Source: Mycobacterium sp. M26
GTDB taxonomy: Bacteria > Actinomycetota > Actinomycetes > Mycobacteriales > Mycobacteriaceae
Reading direction: 5' to 3'
Length of the DNA stretch: 64,000 nt
NCBI RefSeq assembly: GCF_001494595.1
Contig: NZ_LN929908.1
Span: 1,153,716 to 1,217,715 of the forward strand
The position numbers and the translations under genes are program-made. Under the pieces are notes generated by a model. It was not told where the DNA came from and searched no databases. It saw only the letters and a list, made by a program, of their open reading frames with translations. Position 1 is the stretch's first letter. The number at the start of each line of letters is the position of its first letter. This document shows positions 1-10,096 of this stretch, piece after piece.

Positions 1-15
1 GACCGACTGCCGTAG
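1..15 (+). CDS. 3' end of an upstream gene (partial)
   Basis: Only the last four codons and a TAG stop would be in the window (frame reading Asp-Arg-Leu-Pro-stop). The stop runs straight into the Shine-Dalgarno of the next gene, the usual spacing of a tight operon. In M. tuberculosis the gene before mec is a P1-family peptidase/hydrolase (Rv1333), so this may be its end, but four codons cannot identify it. Confidence 0.3.
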   Translation, partial: DRLP

Positions 16-27
16 GAGGAGCCCGCC

Positions 28-441
28 GTGCTGGTGATCCGTGCCGACCTGGTCGACGCCATGGTCGCCCACGCCCGCGCCGATCACCCCGACGAGGCGT
101 GCGGTGTGGTGGCCGGGCCGGAGGGTTCGGACCGCCCGGAGCGGCACATCGCGATGCTCAATGCGGAGCGGTCGCCGACGTTCTACCGCTTCGACTCCGG
201 CGAGCAGCTCACGGTCTGGCGGGAGATGGACGACAACGACGAGGTCCCCGTCGTCATCTACCACTCCCACACCGCGACCGAGGCCTATCCGAGCCGCACC
301 GACATCTCGTTCGCCTCCGAGCCCGACGCCCACTACGTTCTGGTCTCGACCCGCGACCCCGAACAGCACGAGCTGCGCAGCTACCGAATCCTCGACGGCG
401 TCGTCACTGAAGAGCCCGTCACCATCGTCGAGCAGTACTAG
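28..441 (+). CDS. mec: Mec: JAMM-type CysO-cysteine peptidase
   Basis: 137 residues. Zinc metallopeptidase of the JAB/MPN+ (M67) fold. The JAMM ligands are visible: Glu23, then His79-x-His81, Ser89 and Asp92. The M. tuberculosis homologue releases cysteine from the CysO-Cys adduct in the cytosol. The GTG start is preceded by a strong AGGAGGA Shine-Dalgarno at 14-20. It is followed 18 bases later by cysO and then by cysM, the complete protein-bound-thiocarboxylate route to cysteine. Identification rests on motif plus gene order and is secure. Because the neighbouring CysO carries a tail beyond its Gly-Gly, this peptidase may also have to trim that tail. Confidence 0.95.
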   Translation: MLVIRADLVDAMVAHARADHPDEACGVVAGPEGSDRPERHIAMLNAERSPTFYRFDSGEQLTVWREMDDNDEVPVVIYHSHTATEAYPSRTDISFASEPDAHYVLVSTRDPEQHELRSYRILDGVVTEEPVTIVEQY

Positions 442-459
442 CCCCCAGAAAGGCGCCCC

Positions 460-1715
<1,256 letters not shown>

Positions 1716-1745
1716 CATCGGAGGCGTGATGGGATCGGGCAACGG

Positions 1746-2429
1746 ATGAACCAGCCGCTGGGTTATCCGCTCACCCCGGCCCCCGAACCCAAGAAGCGGC
1801 CGGCCTGGGTGGTCGGCGGGGTCACCATCGTCACCTTCGTGGCACTGCTCTACCTCATCGAGGTGTGGGACTCGGTGTCCGGGCATTCGCTGGATCGCAA
1901 CGGCATCAGGCCGCTGGAAGCCGACGGTCTGTGGGGCATCCTGTTCGCCCCGTTGCTGCACGCCGACTGGCAGCACCTGATCGCCAACACCGGTCCGGCC
2001 CTGGTCCTCGGATTCCTGATGACGCTGGCGGGCATGTCACGGTTCGTCGTGGCCACCGCCATCATCTGGATCCTCGGCGGGTTGGGCACCTGGCTCATCG
2101 GCAACATCGGCGCCCACTGCCCCTACGTCGGGATCCGCTGCGAGACCAACCACATCGGCGCCTCCGGTTTGATCTTCGGCTGGCTGGCATTCCTGATCGT
2201 GTTTGGGTTCTTCACCCGCAAGGTGTGGGAGATCGTCGTCGGCATCATCGTGCTGTTCGTCTACGGCGGTGTGCTGCTCGGCGTGCTCCCCGGCACGTTC
2301 GGGGTGTCCTGGCAGGGCCACCTGTGCGGGGCCATCGCCGGGGTGATCGCGGCCTATCTGCTGTCCGGACCGGAACGCAAAGCGCGGGAACGCAAGAAGG
2401 CCGGCCAGTTCCCCGGCCTGCCCTCATGA
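1746..2429 (+). CDS. Rhomboid-family intramembrane serine protease
   Basis: 227 residues with about six hydrophobic helices. Rhomboid hallmarks are present: a His-Leu-Ile-Ala-Asn segment at 77-81, Ser140 in GASG as nucleophile, and His192 in GHLCGAIAG as its partner. It cleaves transmembrane substrates within the bilayer; substrates are unknown. The extra loop with three cysteines (residues 125, 132 and 194 region) before the catalytic serine may form a disulfide on the outer face. It corresponds to Rv1337 by position. Its stop overlaps the murI start (ATGA). Confidence 0.9.
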   Translation: MNQPLGYPLTPAPEPKKRPAWVVGGVTIVTFVALLYLIEVWDSVSGHSLDRNGIRPLEADGLWGILFAPLLHADWQHLIANTGPALVLGFLMTLAGMSRFVVATAIIWILGGLGTWLIGNIGAHCPYVGIRCETNHIGASGLIFGWLAFLIVFGFFTRKVWEIVVGIIVLFVYGGVLLGVLPGTFGVSWQGHLCGAIAGVIAAYLLSGPERKARERKKAGQFPGLPS

Positions 2430-3247
2430 GTGACCGGTTCGCCCCGGTCGGCATCTTCGACTCCGGGGTGGGCGGGCTGACCGTGGCCCGCTCGATCATC
2501 GACCAGCTGCCCGACGAGGACATCCTCTATGTCGGGGATACCGCCAACGGGCCTTACGGTCCGCTGAGCATTCCCGAGGTCCGAGCGCATGCCCTGGCCG
2601 TCGCCGACGACCTGGTGGAGCGTGGCGTCAAGGCCCTCGTCATCGCCTGCAACACCGCGTCCTCGGCCTGCCTGCGTGATGCGCGCGAACGCTACGACGT
2701 CCCCGTCGTCGAGGTGATCCTGCCCGCGGTGCGGCGTGCAGTTGCGACCACTCGCAGCGGGCGCATCGGCGTCATCGGCACCCAGGCCACCATCGCCTCG
2801 GCCGCCTACCAGGACGCGTTCGCCGCCGCCCGCGACGTCGACGTTACCGCGGTGGCCTGCCCGCGCTTCGTCGACTTCGTCGAGCGGGGTGTCACCAGCG
2901 GCCGCCAGGTGCTCAACCTGGCCGAGGGCTACCTCGAGCCGCTGCAGCGCGCCCAGGTCGACACCCTGGTGCTCGGCTGCACGCACTACCCCCTGCTGTC
3001 CGGGCTGATCCAGCTGGCGATGGGTGATGAGGTGACGCTGGTGTCCAGCGCCGAGGAGACCGCCAAGGATCTGCTGCGGGTGCTCACCGAGGGTGATCTG
3101 CTGCGACCGCATGACGCGCCGGCCGCCACCCGGGTGTTCGAGGCCACCGGAGATCCGGAGTCGTTCCTGACGCTGGCGTCCCGGTTCCTGGGACCGGCGA
3201 TCACGGGTGTGGGGTCTGCGGTGCGTCACGTCGGCGCCGAGAAGTGA
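2426..3247 (+). CDS. murI: Glutamate racemase
   Basis: 273 residues. Cofactor-independent racemase supplying D-glutamate for peptidoglycan. The two catalytic cysteines are seen: Cys75 in ACNTAS and Cys185 in GCTHYPL. The N-terminal substrate loop GIFDSGVGG (residues 9-17) is intact, and the length is normal for the family. The ATG at 2426 overlaps the rhomboid stop by 4 bases, so the longer upstream reading frame is not used. Essential housekeeping gene. Confidence 0.97.
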   Translation: MSDRFAPVGIFDSGVGGLTVARSIIDQLPDEDILYVGDTANGPYGPLSIPEVRAHALAVADDLVERGVKALVIACNTASSACLRDARERYDVPVVEVILPAVRRAVATTRSGRIGVIGTQATIASAAYQDAFAAARDVDVTAVACPRFVDFVERGVTSGRQVLNLAEGYLEPLQRAQVDTLVLGCTHYPLLSGLIQLAMGDEVTLVSSAEETAKDLLRVLTEGDLLRPHDAPAATRVFEATGDPESFLTLASRFLGPAITGVGSAVRHVGAEK

Positions 3248-3305
3248 TTCTCGATATTCAAAGCGGTGATGTTTTCCTCCGCGGCCATCCGGGCATGGCA
3301 AGCTT

Positions 3306-4076
3306 GTGACTGTGCGAATCACCGTGCTCGGTTGCTCCGGCAGTGTTGTCGGACCTGATTCGCCGGCGTCTGGCTACCTGGTAACCGCGCCGGACACACC
3401 GCCGTTGGTGTTGGACTTCGGCGGCGGTGTGCTGGGCGCGCTGCAGCGCTACGCCGACCCCAACGATGTCCACGTGTTGCTGTCGCATCTGCACGCCGAC
3501 CACTGCCTGGATCTGCCGGGTCTGTTCGTCTGGCGGCGCTATCACCCGACACCGGCCAAAGGCCGCGGCATCATGTACGGCCCGAGTGACACCTGGACGC
3601 GGCTGGCGGCCGCGTCGTCCCCGCTGGGCGGAGAGCTCGACGACTTCTCCGACATCTTCGAGATCCGGCACTGGGAGGACGGCAACCCGGTGAAGTTCGG
3701 GGCGTTGACGGTGCTGCCGCGGTTGGTCACCCATCCCACCGAGTCGTTCGGGATGCGCATCACCGACCCGTCCGGGGCGACGCTGGTCTACAGCGGCGAT
3801 ACCGGGGTGTGCGAGTCGTTGGTGGAGCTGGCCTCCGGTGCCGACGTGTTCCTGTGCGAGGCGTCCTGGACGCACGCCCCAGAGCGTCCGCCGCACCTGC
3901 ATCTGTCCGGCACCGAGGCGGGCCGGATGGCCAAACGGGCCGGGGTCGGCGAACTGCTGTTGACCCACATCCCGCCGTGGACCTCGCGGGAGGACGTCAT
4001 CAGCGAGGCCAAGGCCGAGTTCGACGGCCCGGTGCACGCCGTGGTGTGCGGCGAGACCATCGAGGTAACCCACTAG
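3306..4076 (+). CDS. Metallo-beta-lactamase-fold phosphodiesterase (Rv1339-like)
   Basis: 256 residues. The metal-binding signature HLHADH is at 61-66, with further ligands His143, Asp165 in YSGDTG and His221 in LLTHIPP. The M. tuberculosis orthologue Rv1339, in the same position after murI, has been reported as a cyclic-AMP phosphodiesterase; that function is carried over here by synteny and motif only. GTG start at 3306. It follows murI by 58 bases and may share its transcript. Confidence 0.88.
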   Translation: MTVRITVLGCSGSVVGPDSPASGYLVTAPDTPPLVLDFGGGVLGALQRYADPNDVHVLLSHLHADHCLDLPGLFVWRRYHPTPAKGRGIMYGPSDTWTRLAAASSPLGGELDDFSDIFEIRHWEDGNPVKFGALTVLPRLVTHPTESFGMRITDPSGATLVYSGDTGVCESLVELASGADVFLCEASWTHAPERPPHLHLSGTEAGRMAKRAGVGELLLTHIPPWTSREDVISEAKAEFDGPVHAVVCGETIEVTH

Positions 4077-4094
4077 CTCATGGTCGGCGAGCGT

Positions 4095-4116
4095 GCGTGT
4101 CGGTACACCGACACGC
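4095..4116. promoter_or_regulatory. Inverted repeat between the Rv1339-like gene and rphA
   Basis: Ten-base arms GCGTGTCGGT and ACCGACACGC separated by two bases. It lies 19 bases after the upstream stop and about 75 bases before the rphA start. No T-run follows. It could be a hairpin ending the upstream transcript or a protein-binding palindrome; sequence alone does not decide. Confidence 0.4.
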
Positions 4117-4189
4117 CGACGGAGTGTGCAGTTCGTGCACGCTCGGCCTCCGACAGGGGTTGCCGACCTGCCCGCGCTAGGGTTGCCAC

Positions 4190-4969
4190 GTGTCACGACG
4201 ACAAGACGGCAGGCTTGACGACGAGCTGCGCCCGGTCACCATTACCCGCGGTTTCACTTCCCATCCCGCCGGATCGGTGCTCATCACGTTCGGCGAGACC
4301 CGGGTAATGTGCACCGCCAGCGTCACCGAAGGTGTGCCGCGCTGGCGCAAGGGCTCGGGGGAGGGCTGGCTGACCGCCGAGTACGCGATGTTGCCCGGTG
4401 CCACGCACACCCGCTCGGACCGGGAGTCGGTCAAGGGTCGCCTGGGCGGGCGCACCCAGGAGATCAGCCGGCTGATCGGTCGCTCGCTGCGCGCGTGCAT
4501 CGACCTGAAAGCGTTGGGGGAGAACACCATCGCCATTGACTGCGATGTGCTGCAGGCTGACGGCGGCACCCGCACCGCGGCGATCACCGGTGCCTATGTC
4601 GCGCTGTCGGATGCCGTCACCTATCTGGCGGCCGCGGGCAAGCTGTCCGATCCGAAGCCGCTGTCGTGTGCGATCTCGGCGATCAGCGTCGGTGTGGTTG
4701 ACGGCCGGGTGCGCGTCGACCTGCCCTACGAGGAGGACTCCCGGGCCGAGGTCGACATGAACGTCGTCGCCACCGACACCGGCACGCTCGTGGAAATCCA
4801 GGGCACCGGCGAGGGGGCGACGTTCCCGCGTTCGACGCTGGACAAGATGCTCGACGCCGCGCTGGCCGCCTGCGAGACGCTCTTCGCCGTGCAGCGCGAA
4901 GCCCTGGAGTTGCCTTACCCGGGGGTGCTGCCGGAAGGGCCGGCGCCGAAGAAGGCGTTCGGATCCTGA
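4190..4969 (+). CDS. rphA: RNase PH (tRNA nucleotidyltransferase)
   Basis: 259 residues, the usual length. Phosphorolytic 3'-5' exoribonuclease that trims tRNA 3' ends. Typical N-terminal [13 protein letters not shown] segment, then the phosphate-binding Arg/Gly region TRSDRES followed by [15 protein letters not shown], and the conserved [19 protein letters not shown] core (about residues 117-135). GTG start at 4190 with only a weak Shine-Dalgarno. The next gene begins immediately, in the order seen in M. tuberculosis (Rv1340-Rv1341). Confidence 0.95.
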   Translation: MSRRQDGRLDDELRPVTITRGFTSHPAGSVLITFGETRVMCTASVTEGVPRWRKGSGEGWLTAEYAMLPGATHTRSDRESVKGRLGGRTQEISRLIGRSLRACIDLKALGENTIAIDCDVLQADGGTRTAAITGAYVALSDAVTYLAAAGKLSDPKPLSCAISAISVGVVDGRVRVDLPYEEDSRAEVDMNVVATDTGTLVEIQGTGEGATFPRSTLDKMLDAALAACETLFAVQREALELPYPGVLPEGPAPKKAFGS

Positions 4970-4983
4970 CCACTCGTCTGCTG

Positions 4984-5580
4984 GTGGCCAGCCGCAACCG
5001 CAAGAAGCTGGCCGAACTGCACCGGGTGCTCGACGCCGCCGGCGTCTCGGGTCTGGAGCTGGTCTCCCTCGAGGATGTGCCCGCCTTCGACGAGGCCCCC
5101 GAGACCGGGGCGACGTTCGAGGAGAACGCGCTGGCGAAGGCGCGCGACGCCTTCGCCGCCACCGGGCTACCAACCGTCGCCGACGACTCGGGCCTGGAAG
5201 TGGCCGCCCTCAACGGGATGCCTGGCGTGCTCTCGGCGCGCTGGGCCGGGCGGCACGGTGCGGACGTCGCTAATTACGAACTGCTGTTGGCCCAGTTGCG
5301 CGACGTTCCCGACGAGCGGCGCGCGGCGGCGTTCGTCTCGGCCTGCGCCCTGGTCCACGGACCGGGTCCGGACGAGCAGACCGTGGTGCGCGGGCAGTGG
5401 CCCGGTGTCATCGCCCGCGAGCCGCGGGGCGAGGGTGGCTTCGGCTACGACCCGGTGTTCCTCCCGGAGGGCGGAGCCCGCAGTGCAGCCGAGCTCAGTC
5501 CCGCTGAGAAGGACGCGGTCTCCCATCGCGGCCGCGCGCTGACGTTGCTGTTGCCGGCGCTGCGGGCGCTGGCCGGCTGA
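4984..5580 (+). CDS. ITPase/XTPase-type NTP pyrophosphatase (RdgB/HAM1)
   Basis: 198 residues from GTG 4984. Hydrolyses deaminated purine nucleotides (ITP, XTP, dITP). Motifs include ASRNRKKLAEL at the N terminus, VADDSGLEVAALNGMPG (about 61-77), GGFGYDPVF and SHRGRAL near the end. The start is doubtful: homologues begin with a strand reading Leu-Leu-Val-Ala-Ser-Arg-Asn, and GTG 4984 would cut off the two leucines. The frame is open upstream only to CTG at 4966 or 4978, with AAGAAGG about 12 bases before 4966. A CTG start at 4966 is therefore possible. Confidence 0.93.
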   Translation: MASRNRKKLAELHRVLDAAGVSGLELVSLEDVPAFDEAPETGATFEENALAKARDAFAATGLPTVADDSGLEVAALNGMPGVLSARWAGRHGADVANYELLLAQLRDVPDERRAAAFVSACALVHGPGPDEQTVVRGQWPGVIAREPRGEGGFGYDPVFLPEGGARSAAELSPAEKDAVSHRGRALTLLLPALRALAG

Positions 5581-5613
5581 CGTCACCGTTCAGCAATTTG
5601 TGTAGCGCATCTA

Positions 5614-7074
5614 ATGTGTCATGATGCTGCCGTGGGTCGTCACTCGGTCCGGGCGGCGCACCCCGGCGTTCTGATCGCCGTGCTGGCGGCCGCCGGTATC
5701 AGTGTCTCGCTGACCCAGACTCTGATGATCCCGCTCATCCCGGAGCTGCCTGCGCTGCTGAACACCAGCCCCGCCAACGCGTCGTGGACGATCACGGTGA
5801 CTCTGCTGACCGCGGCGGTGGCGACGCCGGTGTTCGGGCGTCTCGGCGATATGCATGGCCCCAAGCCGATGCTGATGATCTGCGCGGGCATCATGGCGTT
5901 CGGCTCATTCCTGGCCGCGGTGAGCAGCTCACTGGTGCCGTTCATCATCGGCCGCGGCCTGCAGGGTATGAGCCTGCCGATCATTCCGCTGGCCATCAGC
6001 GTGCTGCGGTCAGCGCTGCCCGCCGACCGGGTCGGCCCCGCCATGGGATTGATCAGCTCGTCGCTGGGGGTCGGCGGTGCACTCGGGTTGCCGCTGTCGG
6101 CGGTGATCGCCCAGAAGGCGGACTGGCACGTGCTGTTCTGGAGTGCGGCGGTACTGGGCGTCGGGGCCCTGCTGCTGTTCCACTTTCTGGTGCCCGACGT
6201 CCCGCCGAGTTCGGCGGACCGGTTCGACCCGCTGGGGACCGTGCTGCTGGCGGTCGGATTGATCGCGCTGCTGTTGCCGATCACCAAGGGCTCGACATGG
6301 GGGTGGACGAGCGCGACCACGCTGTCGTTGTTCGCCGTGTCGATCGTGGTGTTCGCGGTGTTCGCCCGCTGGCAGTTCCGCACGCCTGCACCGATCGTCG
6401 ACCTGCGGACCACGCTGCGCCGGCCGGTGCTGACCACGAACATCGCCGCGGTGCTGGTGTGCTTCTCGATGTTCGCGCTCTCGCTGGTCGCCCCGCAGAT
6501 TCTCGAACTGCCCAAGGGCACCGGCTACGGGTTGGGCCAGTCCATGCTGCAGGCGGGGCTGTGGATGGCGCCGGGCGGTCTGGCGATGATGGCCGCGTCG
6601 CCGCTGGCGGCGCGGATGGCCGGACGTCGCGGGCCGAAGTTCACGTTGGTCTGCGGTTCGGCGATCATCGGTGTCGCCTACCTCGGGGCGGTGTGGCTGA
6701 TCGGGAGTCCCGCCGCGGTGATGGTGGCCAACATCGCCATCAGCCTGGGGGTGGGGTTCGCGTACTCATCACTGCCCGCGCTCATCAACGCCGCGGTGCC
6801 GATGTCGGAGACGGCGGCCGCCAACGGGATCAACGCGCTGGCCCGGTCGCTCGGCACGTCGATATCCAGCGCCGTGATCGGTGCCGTGCTGGCGTCGATG
6901 ACGATCACCTACGCCGGCCATACCATGCCGTCACTGGCCGGTCTGCGGACCGCGCTGTTGATCGCTGCGGGTGTCGCGGGGCTGGCCGCCCTGGTCGCGA
7001 TGACGATCCCGACGGTCACCGACCCCGACGACGAGGCTCAGAGGTTGAAGCGGGACTTGATGTCGCGGGTCTGA
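5614..7074 (+). CDS. MFS multidrug-type transporter, 14 helices
   Basis: 486 residues with about 14 predicted transmembrane segments, the DHA2 drug:proton antiporter layout. The loop after helix 2 carries the motif-A relative GRLGDMHGPKPML. Substrate unknown; export of a lipophilic compound is the family norm. Start either ATG 5614 or GTG 5632; the first residues before Gly-Arg-His-Ser look like untranslated sequence, so GTG 5632 is a fair alternative. It is inserted between the Rv1341- and Rv1342c-like genes, where M. tuberculosis has no transporter. Its end overlaps the convergent DUF3817 gene by 37 bases. Confidence 0.88.
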   Translation: MCHDAAVGRHSVRAAHPGVLIAVLAAAGISVSLTQTLMIPLIPELPALLNTSPANASWTITVTLLTAAVATPVFGRLGDMHGPKPMLMICAGIMAFGSFLAAVSSSLVPFIIGRGLQGMSLPIIPLAISVLRSALPADRVGPAMGLISSSLGVGGALGLPLSAVIAQKADWHVLFWSAAVLGVGALLLFHFLVPDVPPSSADRFDPLGTVLLAVGLIALLLPITKGSTWGWTSATTLSLFAVSIVVFAVFARWQFRTPAPIVDLRTTLRRPVLTTNIAAVLVCFSMFALSLVAPQILELPKGTGYGLGQSMLQAGLWMAPGGLAMMAASPLAARMAGRRGPKFTLVCGSAIIGVAYLGAVWLIGSPAAVMVANIAISLGVGFAYSSLPALINAAVPMSETAAANGINALARSLGTSISSAVIGAVLASMTITYAGHTMPSLAGLRTALLIAAGVAGLAALVAMTIPTVTDPDDEAQRLKRDLMSRV

Positions 7075-7385
7075 ACCTGCTCGACGATGATCCCGAGCAG
7101 CGGCACCGTGCCGGCCAGCAAAACCCCGATGGTCTTGGCGATCGGCCAGCGCACCTTGACCGCCAGATTCGCGGTGAACAGCAGGTAGACGAAGTACACC
7201 CAGCCGTGCACCACGCCGATCCAGGTCGGCGGGTTGTCCACCTTCACGATGTACTTCATCACCATCTCGTAGCAGAGCGCGATCAGCCAGATACCCGTGG
7301 TCCAGGCCATCACCTGGTAGCCCCGCAGCGCGCTGCGGATCTTCTCGGCCGGCACGACCGGCTGGGTGTGAGGGGCGTCGCTCAT
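7038..7385 (-). CDS. DUF3817 membrane protein (Rv1342c-like)
   Basis: 115 residues with three hydrophobic segments and a short soluble N terminus. The DUF3817 family is of unknown function and widespread in actinobacteria. The start ATG overlaps the stop of the upstream lprD-like gene by four bases, so the two are co-translated. The pair keeps the order of Rv1343c-Rv1342c. Convergent overlap with the MFS gene at the 3' end. Confidence 0.85.
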   Translation of the reverse strand: MSDAPHTQPVVPAEKIRSALRGYQVMAWTTGIWLIALCYEMVMKYIVKVDNPPTWIGVVHGWVYFVYLLFTANLAVKVRWPIAKTIGVLLAGTVPLLGIIVEQVQTRDIKSRFNL

Positions 7386-7768
7386 CGGGTGGTCCTGTTC
7401 TGGTCGGTGGCCTTGTCGGCTTCGGCGAGCTCGGCGAGATAAGCGTTGTATTCACGCATCACCGGATCATCGGATTCCGTTGTGGCCCTGGGACGTTCGG
7501 GCAACAGGCCGGCCGGGATCTCGGTGCGAGCGTCGGGTGACGACGGCTGCGCGGTGGGCGGGTCGTCTTCATACCGCACGAATTTGCGGTAGGCGTAGAC
7601 GCAGAACCCCGCGAACATCGGCCACTGCAGCGCGTAGCCCAGGTTCTGGAAGGACCCCGACGTCGACTCATAGCGGGTCCACTGCCACCAGCCCAGCGCC
7701 AGGCAGCCGCACGCGGCGAGGATCACCAAAGCGATCAGCGCAAACCGGCGGCGACGGGTCGTGGACAC
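7382..7768 (-). CDS. lprD: Lipoprotein LprD
   Basis: 128 residues. N-terminal Arg-rich segment, hydrophobic helix and lipobox Leu-Ala-Ala-Cys with Cys at residue 20, so it would be lipidated and held on the outer face of the membrane. A second hydrophobic stretch (about 44-60) precedes a charged C-terminal tail rich in Ala, Glu and Arg. Function unknown. Matches Rv1343c in position and design. Translationally coupled to the DUF3817 gene. Confidence 0.8.
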   Translation of the reverse strand: MSTTRRRRFALIALVILAACGCLALGWWQWTRYESTSGSFQNLGYALQWPMFAGFCVYAYRKFVRYEDDPPTAQPSSPDARTEIPAGLLPERPRATTESDDPVMREYNAYLAELAEADKATDQNRTTR

Positions 7769-7844
7769 ACCACGACCGTACCGTGCCAGCGGTTATGGGA
7801 CGTTGGCCGATACCATCGCGGGTGCCGTGACCGAGGAGGGCACA

Positions 7845-8276
7845 ATGCCGCGAAAGTATCTGATGGCGCCACTTCTGGCCCTGACCGCGACTGCCCTGGG
7901 GCTCGCCGCGGGCCCGGCCTGGGCGGGTGGACCGGACGGCACCGTCGAGGATGCCGGCGACATCTCCGTGGCCGTCGGCACCGGCGCTTTCCTGGACCGG
8001 CTGGTGGGGTTCCGGGCCACCGGCGCCACCAACGAGGAAGCCTCGGCCCGGGTGATCGCGCAGTGTCAGAGCGCTGGTGGTCAGGACTGCACCAGCGACG
8101 AGGTGACCAACGACCGGCTGTGCATCGTCTCGGTGGCCGACGCCGGGAACGGCGTGGTGGCCGGCGGTGCCGGCGCGACGATCGACGCGGCCCGCGCCGA
8201 CGCATTCGGGCGTGCGGCCGCCAACGGCACGCCCATCGGCCCGAGCGCCGAGACCGTCATATCGGACTGTCACTGA
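7845..8276 (+). CDS. Secreted DUF4189-like protein
   Basis: 143 residues from the ATG at 7845, preceded by GAGGAGGGC; an upstream in-frame start at 7761 lacks a ribosome site. A clear signal peptide ends near Ala27 (PAWA). The mature part has an Ala/Gly-rich repeat region with ARADAFGRAAANG and paired cysteines (QCQSAGGQDC, LCIV, SDCH). This pattern resembles DUF4189, small secreted mycobacterial proteins of unknown function. The next small secreted gene follows after 15 bases. Confidence 0.75.
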   Translation: MPRKYLMAPLLALTATALGLAAGPAWAGGPDGTVEDAGDISVAVGTGAFLDRLVGFRATGATNEEASARVIAQCQSAGGQDCTSDEVTNDRLCIVSVADAGNGVVAGGAGATIDAARADAFGRAAANGTPIGPSAETVISDCH

Positions 8277-8291
8277 CAGGGTGGAGGACAG

Positions 8292-8525
8292 ATGACCACA
8301 CGACGCGCGGCGGCGCTCCTGACGGTGATGCTGGCGACGTCGGCCGGCTTCTTCGCACCATCCGCCTCCGCACTACCGAGCTGCCAGGACTCCGGTACCA
8401 CCTCGACATGCCAGACCAACGGCAGTGTGTCGATCAAGGCTCGCCCGGGGACGGTGGCGCCACCGGCGAATCAGGTCGGCATTCGATGGGGCGGCTCGGG
8501 GGTGTCGCTCAACTTCGGCCGGTGA
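8292..8525 (+). CDS. Small secreted protein, unknown
   Basis: 77 residues. Start ATG with GGTGGAGGACAG just upstream. Signal peptide to about Ala28 (SASA), leaving a mature domain of roughly 50 residues with two cysteines, low complexity at first and a C-terminal Val-Ser-Leu-Asn-Phe-Gly-Arg end. No family recognised. Placed directly after the DUF4189-like gene, so both are probably exported from one transcript. Confidence 0.65.
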   Translation: MTTRRAAALLTVMLATSAGFFAPSASALPSCQDSGTTSTCQTNGSVSIKARPGTVAPPANQVGIRWGGSGVSLNFGR

Positions 8526-8570
8526 CTAAACCCGGGGCCGCTGGCGGCACGCGATAGGGTAGGAGCGCTT

Positions 8571-8653
8571 GCGGGCGTGGCGAAATGGCAGACGCGCCGG
8601 CTTTAGGTGCCGGTGCTCGAAAGAGCGTGTGGGTTCGAGTCCCTCCGCCCGCA
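8571..8653 (+). tRNA. leuX-like: tRNA-Leu (anticodon UAG)
   Basis: Cloverleaf read directly: acceptor arm GCGGGCG pairs with CGCCCGC at 8646-8652, discriminator A at 8653, no encoded CCA. The anticodon loop contains CTTTAGGT with TAG as anticodon. A long variable arm (GTGCTCGAAAGAGCGT) is typical of leucine tRNAs, and GGTTCGAGTCC is the T arm. Decodes CUA/CUG codons. No integrase or other mobile gene sits beside it. Confidence 0.95.
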
Positions 8654-8654
8654 C

Positions 8655-9944
8655 TCACAACTCGGCGGTCAACCCCGGTAGCAGCGGCAGTAATGCCAGC
8701 GCCACCGAGACCTCGAGAGCATCAGCGTCGATATCGCGGCCCAGTATCGTCTCGGCCTGGTTGACCCGGTAGCTGACCGTGTTGGGGTGCACCGTCAGGC
8801 GCTGCGCAGCCCGCGCGGGGCTGCGGTTCTCCTGCAGGTAGACCGCCAGCGTCATCGCCACCCGGTAGGTCGCCTCGTCATCCTCGGCCAGCGGTCCCAG
8901 CACCCGGTGCGCGAACGCCACCGCCTGCTCGGCGTCGACACTGGCCAGCGCGGCCAGCGCAACATCGCGGTAGCGGGTTACTGCGGCGGCCCGCGATCGG
9001 CTCAGGGTCGCCACCCGACGGGCCTGGCTGGCTTCGCTGTGACTGCCGCGGAATCCCTTGAGCCCGAACCTGGGATCGCCTACCGCGACCCGCACCCCGG
9101 ACGGCAGAGCAGCGGACCGCGCGATGGCGACCGGGTCGAGCAGGGCGGGGTCGAACGCCTCCCGGCGGCTCAGCCACGCCGAGATGGATAACGGCCCCAC
9201 CGGCTGGGTGAGCGTGCTCTCCGCGGACACGGCCCGGCTCAGCGCGGTGCAGACCTCGGCGAGGATCTGCTGGGCATCGCTGTCTTCGGGTGTGGCGTCC
9301 AGCCACACCGCAACGCCGACGTGCTGGCGGTTGAGGTCGTAGCGCAGCTTCTTGGCGGCCCGCTGCGCATCGCGTTCCCGCTCGCTGAGCACGTCGTCGA
9401 TCGCCGTGGTGCGCGCCGCGGCGGCGCTGCGCAGCCAGGCTTCTCGCTGGGTTTCGTAGATCTCCTCGGTGAGCGCCAGCGAGCTGTCGATGTAGGCGAA
9501 CAGCCAGCTGGTGGTCAGTTGGAGTGCCGCGGCCTGCTGGCCGGCATCGGATGCCGAGGCGATGATCCGGCCGAACAACCACTCCCACAGGGTGTCCTGG
9601 CCCAGCCGGTAGGAGCGGATCAGGAAGGCGAGCGGTACCCGCTGCTGCACGCGGGCCCGGCCCAGCGCGATCGCCTCGGCAGGCAAGTCCAGCTCGCGTG
9701 GGTCGGCGCCGTCGGCCACAATCTGCGCGAATTGGCGAATACTCGACTCGATGCCAGCCGGTTGACCTTCGATGAACAGGCTGTCGGGCATCAGCTGCGG
9801 CTGCTCGGCCCGAATCCGGTCCAGCACGTCCTCGGCAAGCTGTTCGGACTGCTCGAGCAGGTCGGCGGCTATCGGTCTGAGCACCGTCTGCCATACCCGT
9901 TGAGCTGCGACGTCGTCGCGAATCGGGGCCCACTCGGGATCCAT
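8655..9944 (-). CDS. PucR-family transcriptional regulator
   Basis: 429 residues from the ATG at 9944 (Met-Asp-Pro-Glu); a longer frame to 10067 is open but looks non-coding at its N terminus. The C terminus holds the PucR/CdaR helix-turn-helix (ARAAQRLTVHPNTVSYRVNQ, about residues 380-399). The central part is compatible with a degenerate GGDEF-like domain, and the N-terminal half is helical. Such proteins respond to small metabolites; the ligand here is unknown. It converges on tRNA-Leu with one base between them and is divergent from the small HTH gene at 10097. Confidence 0.85.
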   Translation of the reverse strand: MDPEWAPIRDDVAAQRVWQTVLRPIAADLLEQSEQLAEDVLDRIRAEQPQLMPDSLFIEGQPAGIESSIRQFAQIVADGADPRELDLPAEAIALGRARVQQRVPLAFLIRSYRLGQDTLWEWLFGRIIASASDAGQQAAALQLTTSWLFAYIDSSLALTEEIYETQREAWLRSAAAARTTAIDDVLSERERDAQRAAKKLRYDLNRQHVGVAVWLDATPEDSDAQQILAEVCTALSRAVSAESTLTQPVGPLSISAWLSRREAFDPALLDPVAIARSAALPSGVRVAVGDPRFGLKGFRGSHSEASQARRVATLSRSRAAAVTRYRDVALAALASVDAEQAVAFAHRVLGPLAEDDEATYRVAMTLAVYLQENRSPARAAQRLTVHPNTVSYRVNQAETILGRDIDADALEVSVALALLPLLPGLTAEL

Positions 9945-9984
9945 GACCGACCACGCTAAACGCGTTGTGCCCGCACCACAACGG

Positions 9985-10003
9985 AACGCCGATGTTTGGC
10001 GTT
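9985..10003. promoter_or_regulatory. Short inverted repeat in the divergent PucR/HTH promoter region
   Basis: AACGCC and GGCGTT arms separated by seven bases, in the 152-base gap between the divergently transcribed PucR and HTH genes. It could be an operator for either regulator. Six-base arms can occur by chance. Confidence 0.25.
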
Positions 10004-10096
10004 GACGCACGAGTGCCAGGGGTGCCCGCGGACCTACTTTTCGTGACGTGGCAAACAGCCACACCAACCGCGAGAGTCGAGAGGTGCGAGCCCAGC

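Noticed and set aside
8571..8653. tRNA-Leu as an attachment site of an integrated element
   Set aside because: No integrase gene near, and no second copy of the tRNA 3' end was noticed in the window; the adjoining genes are ordinary regulators.
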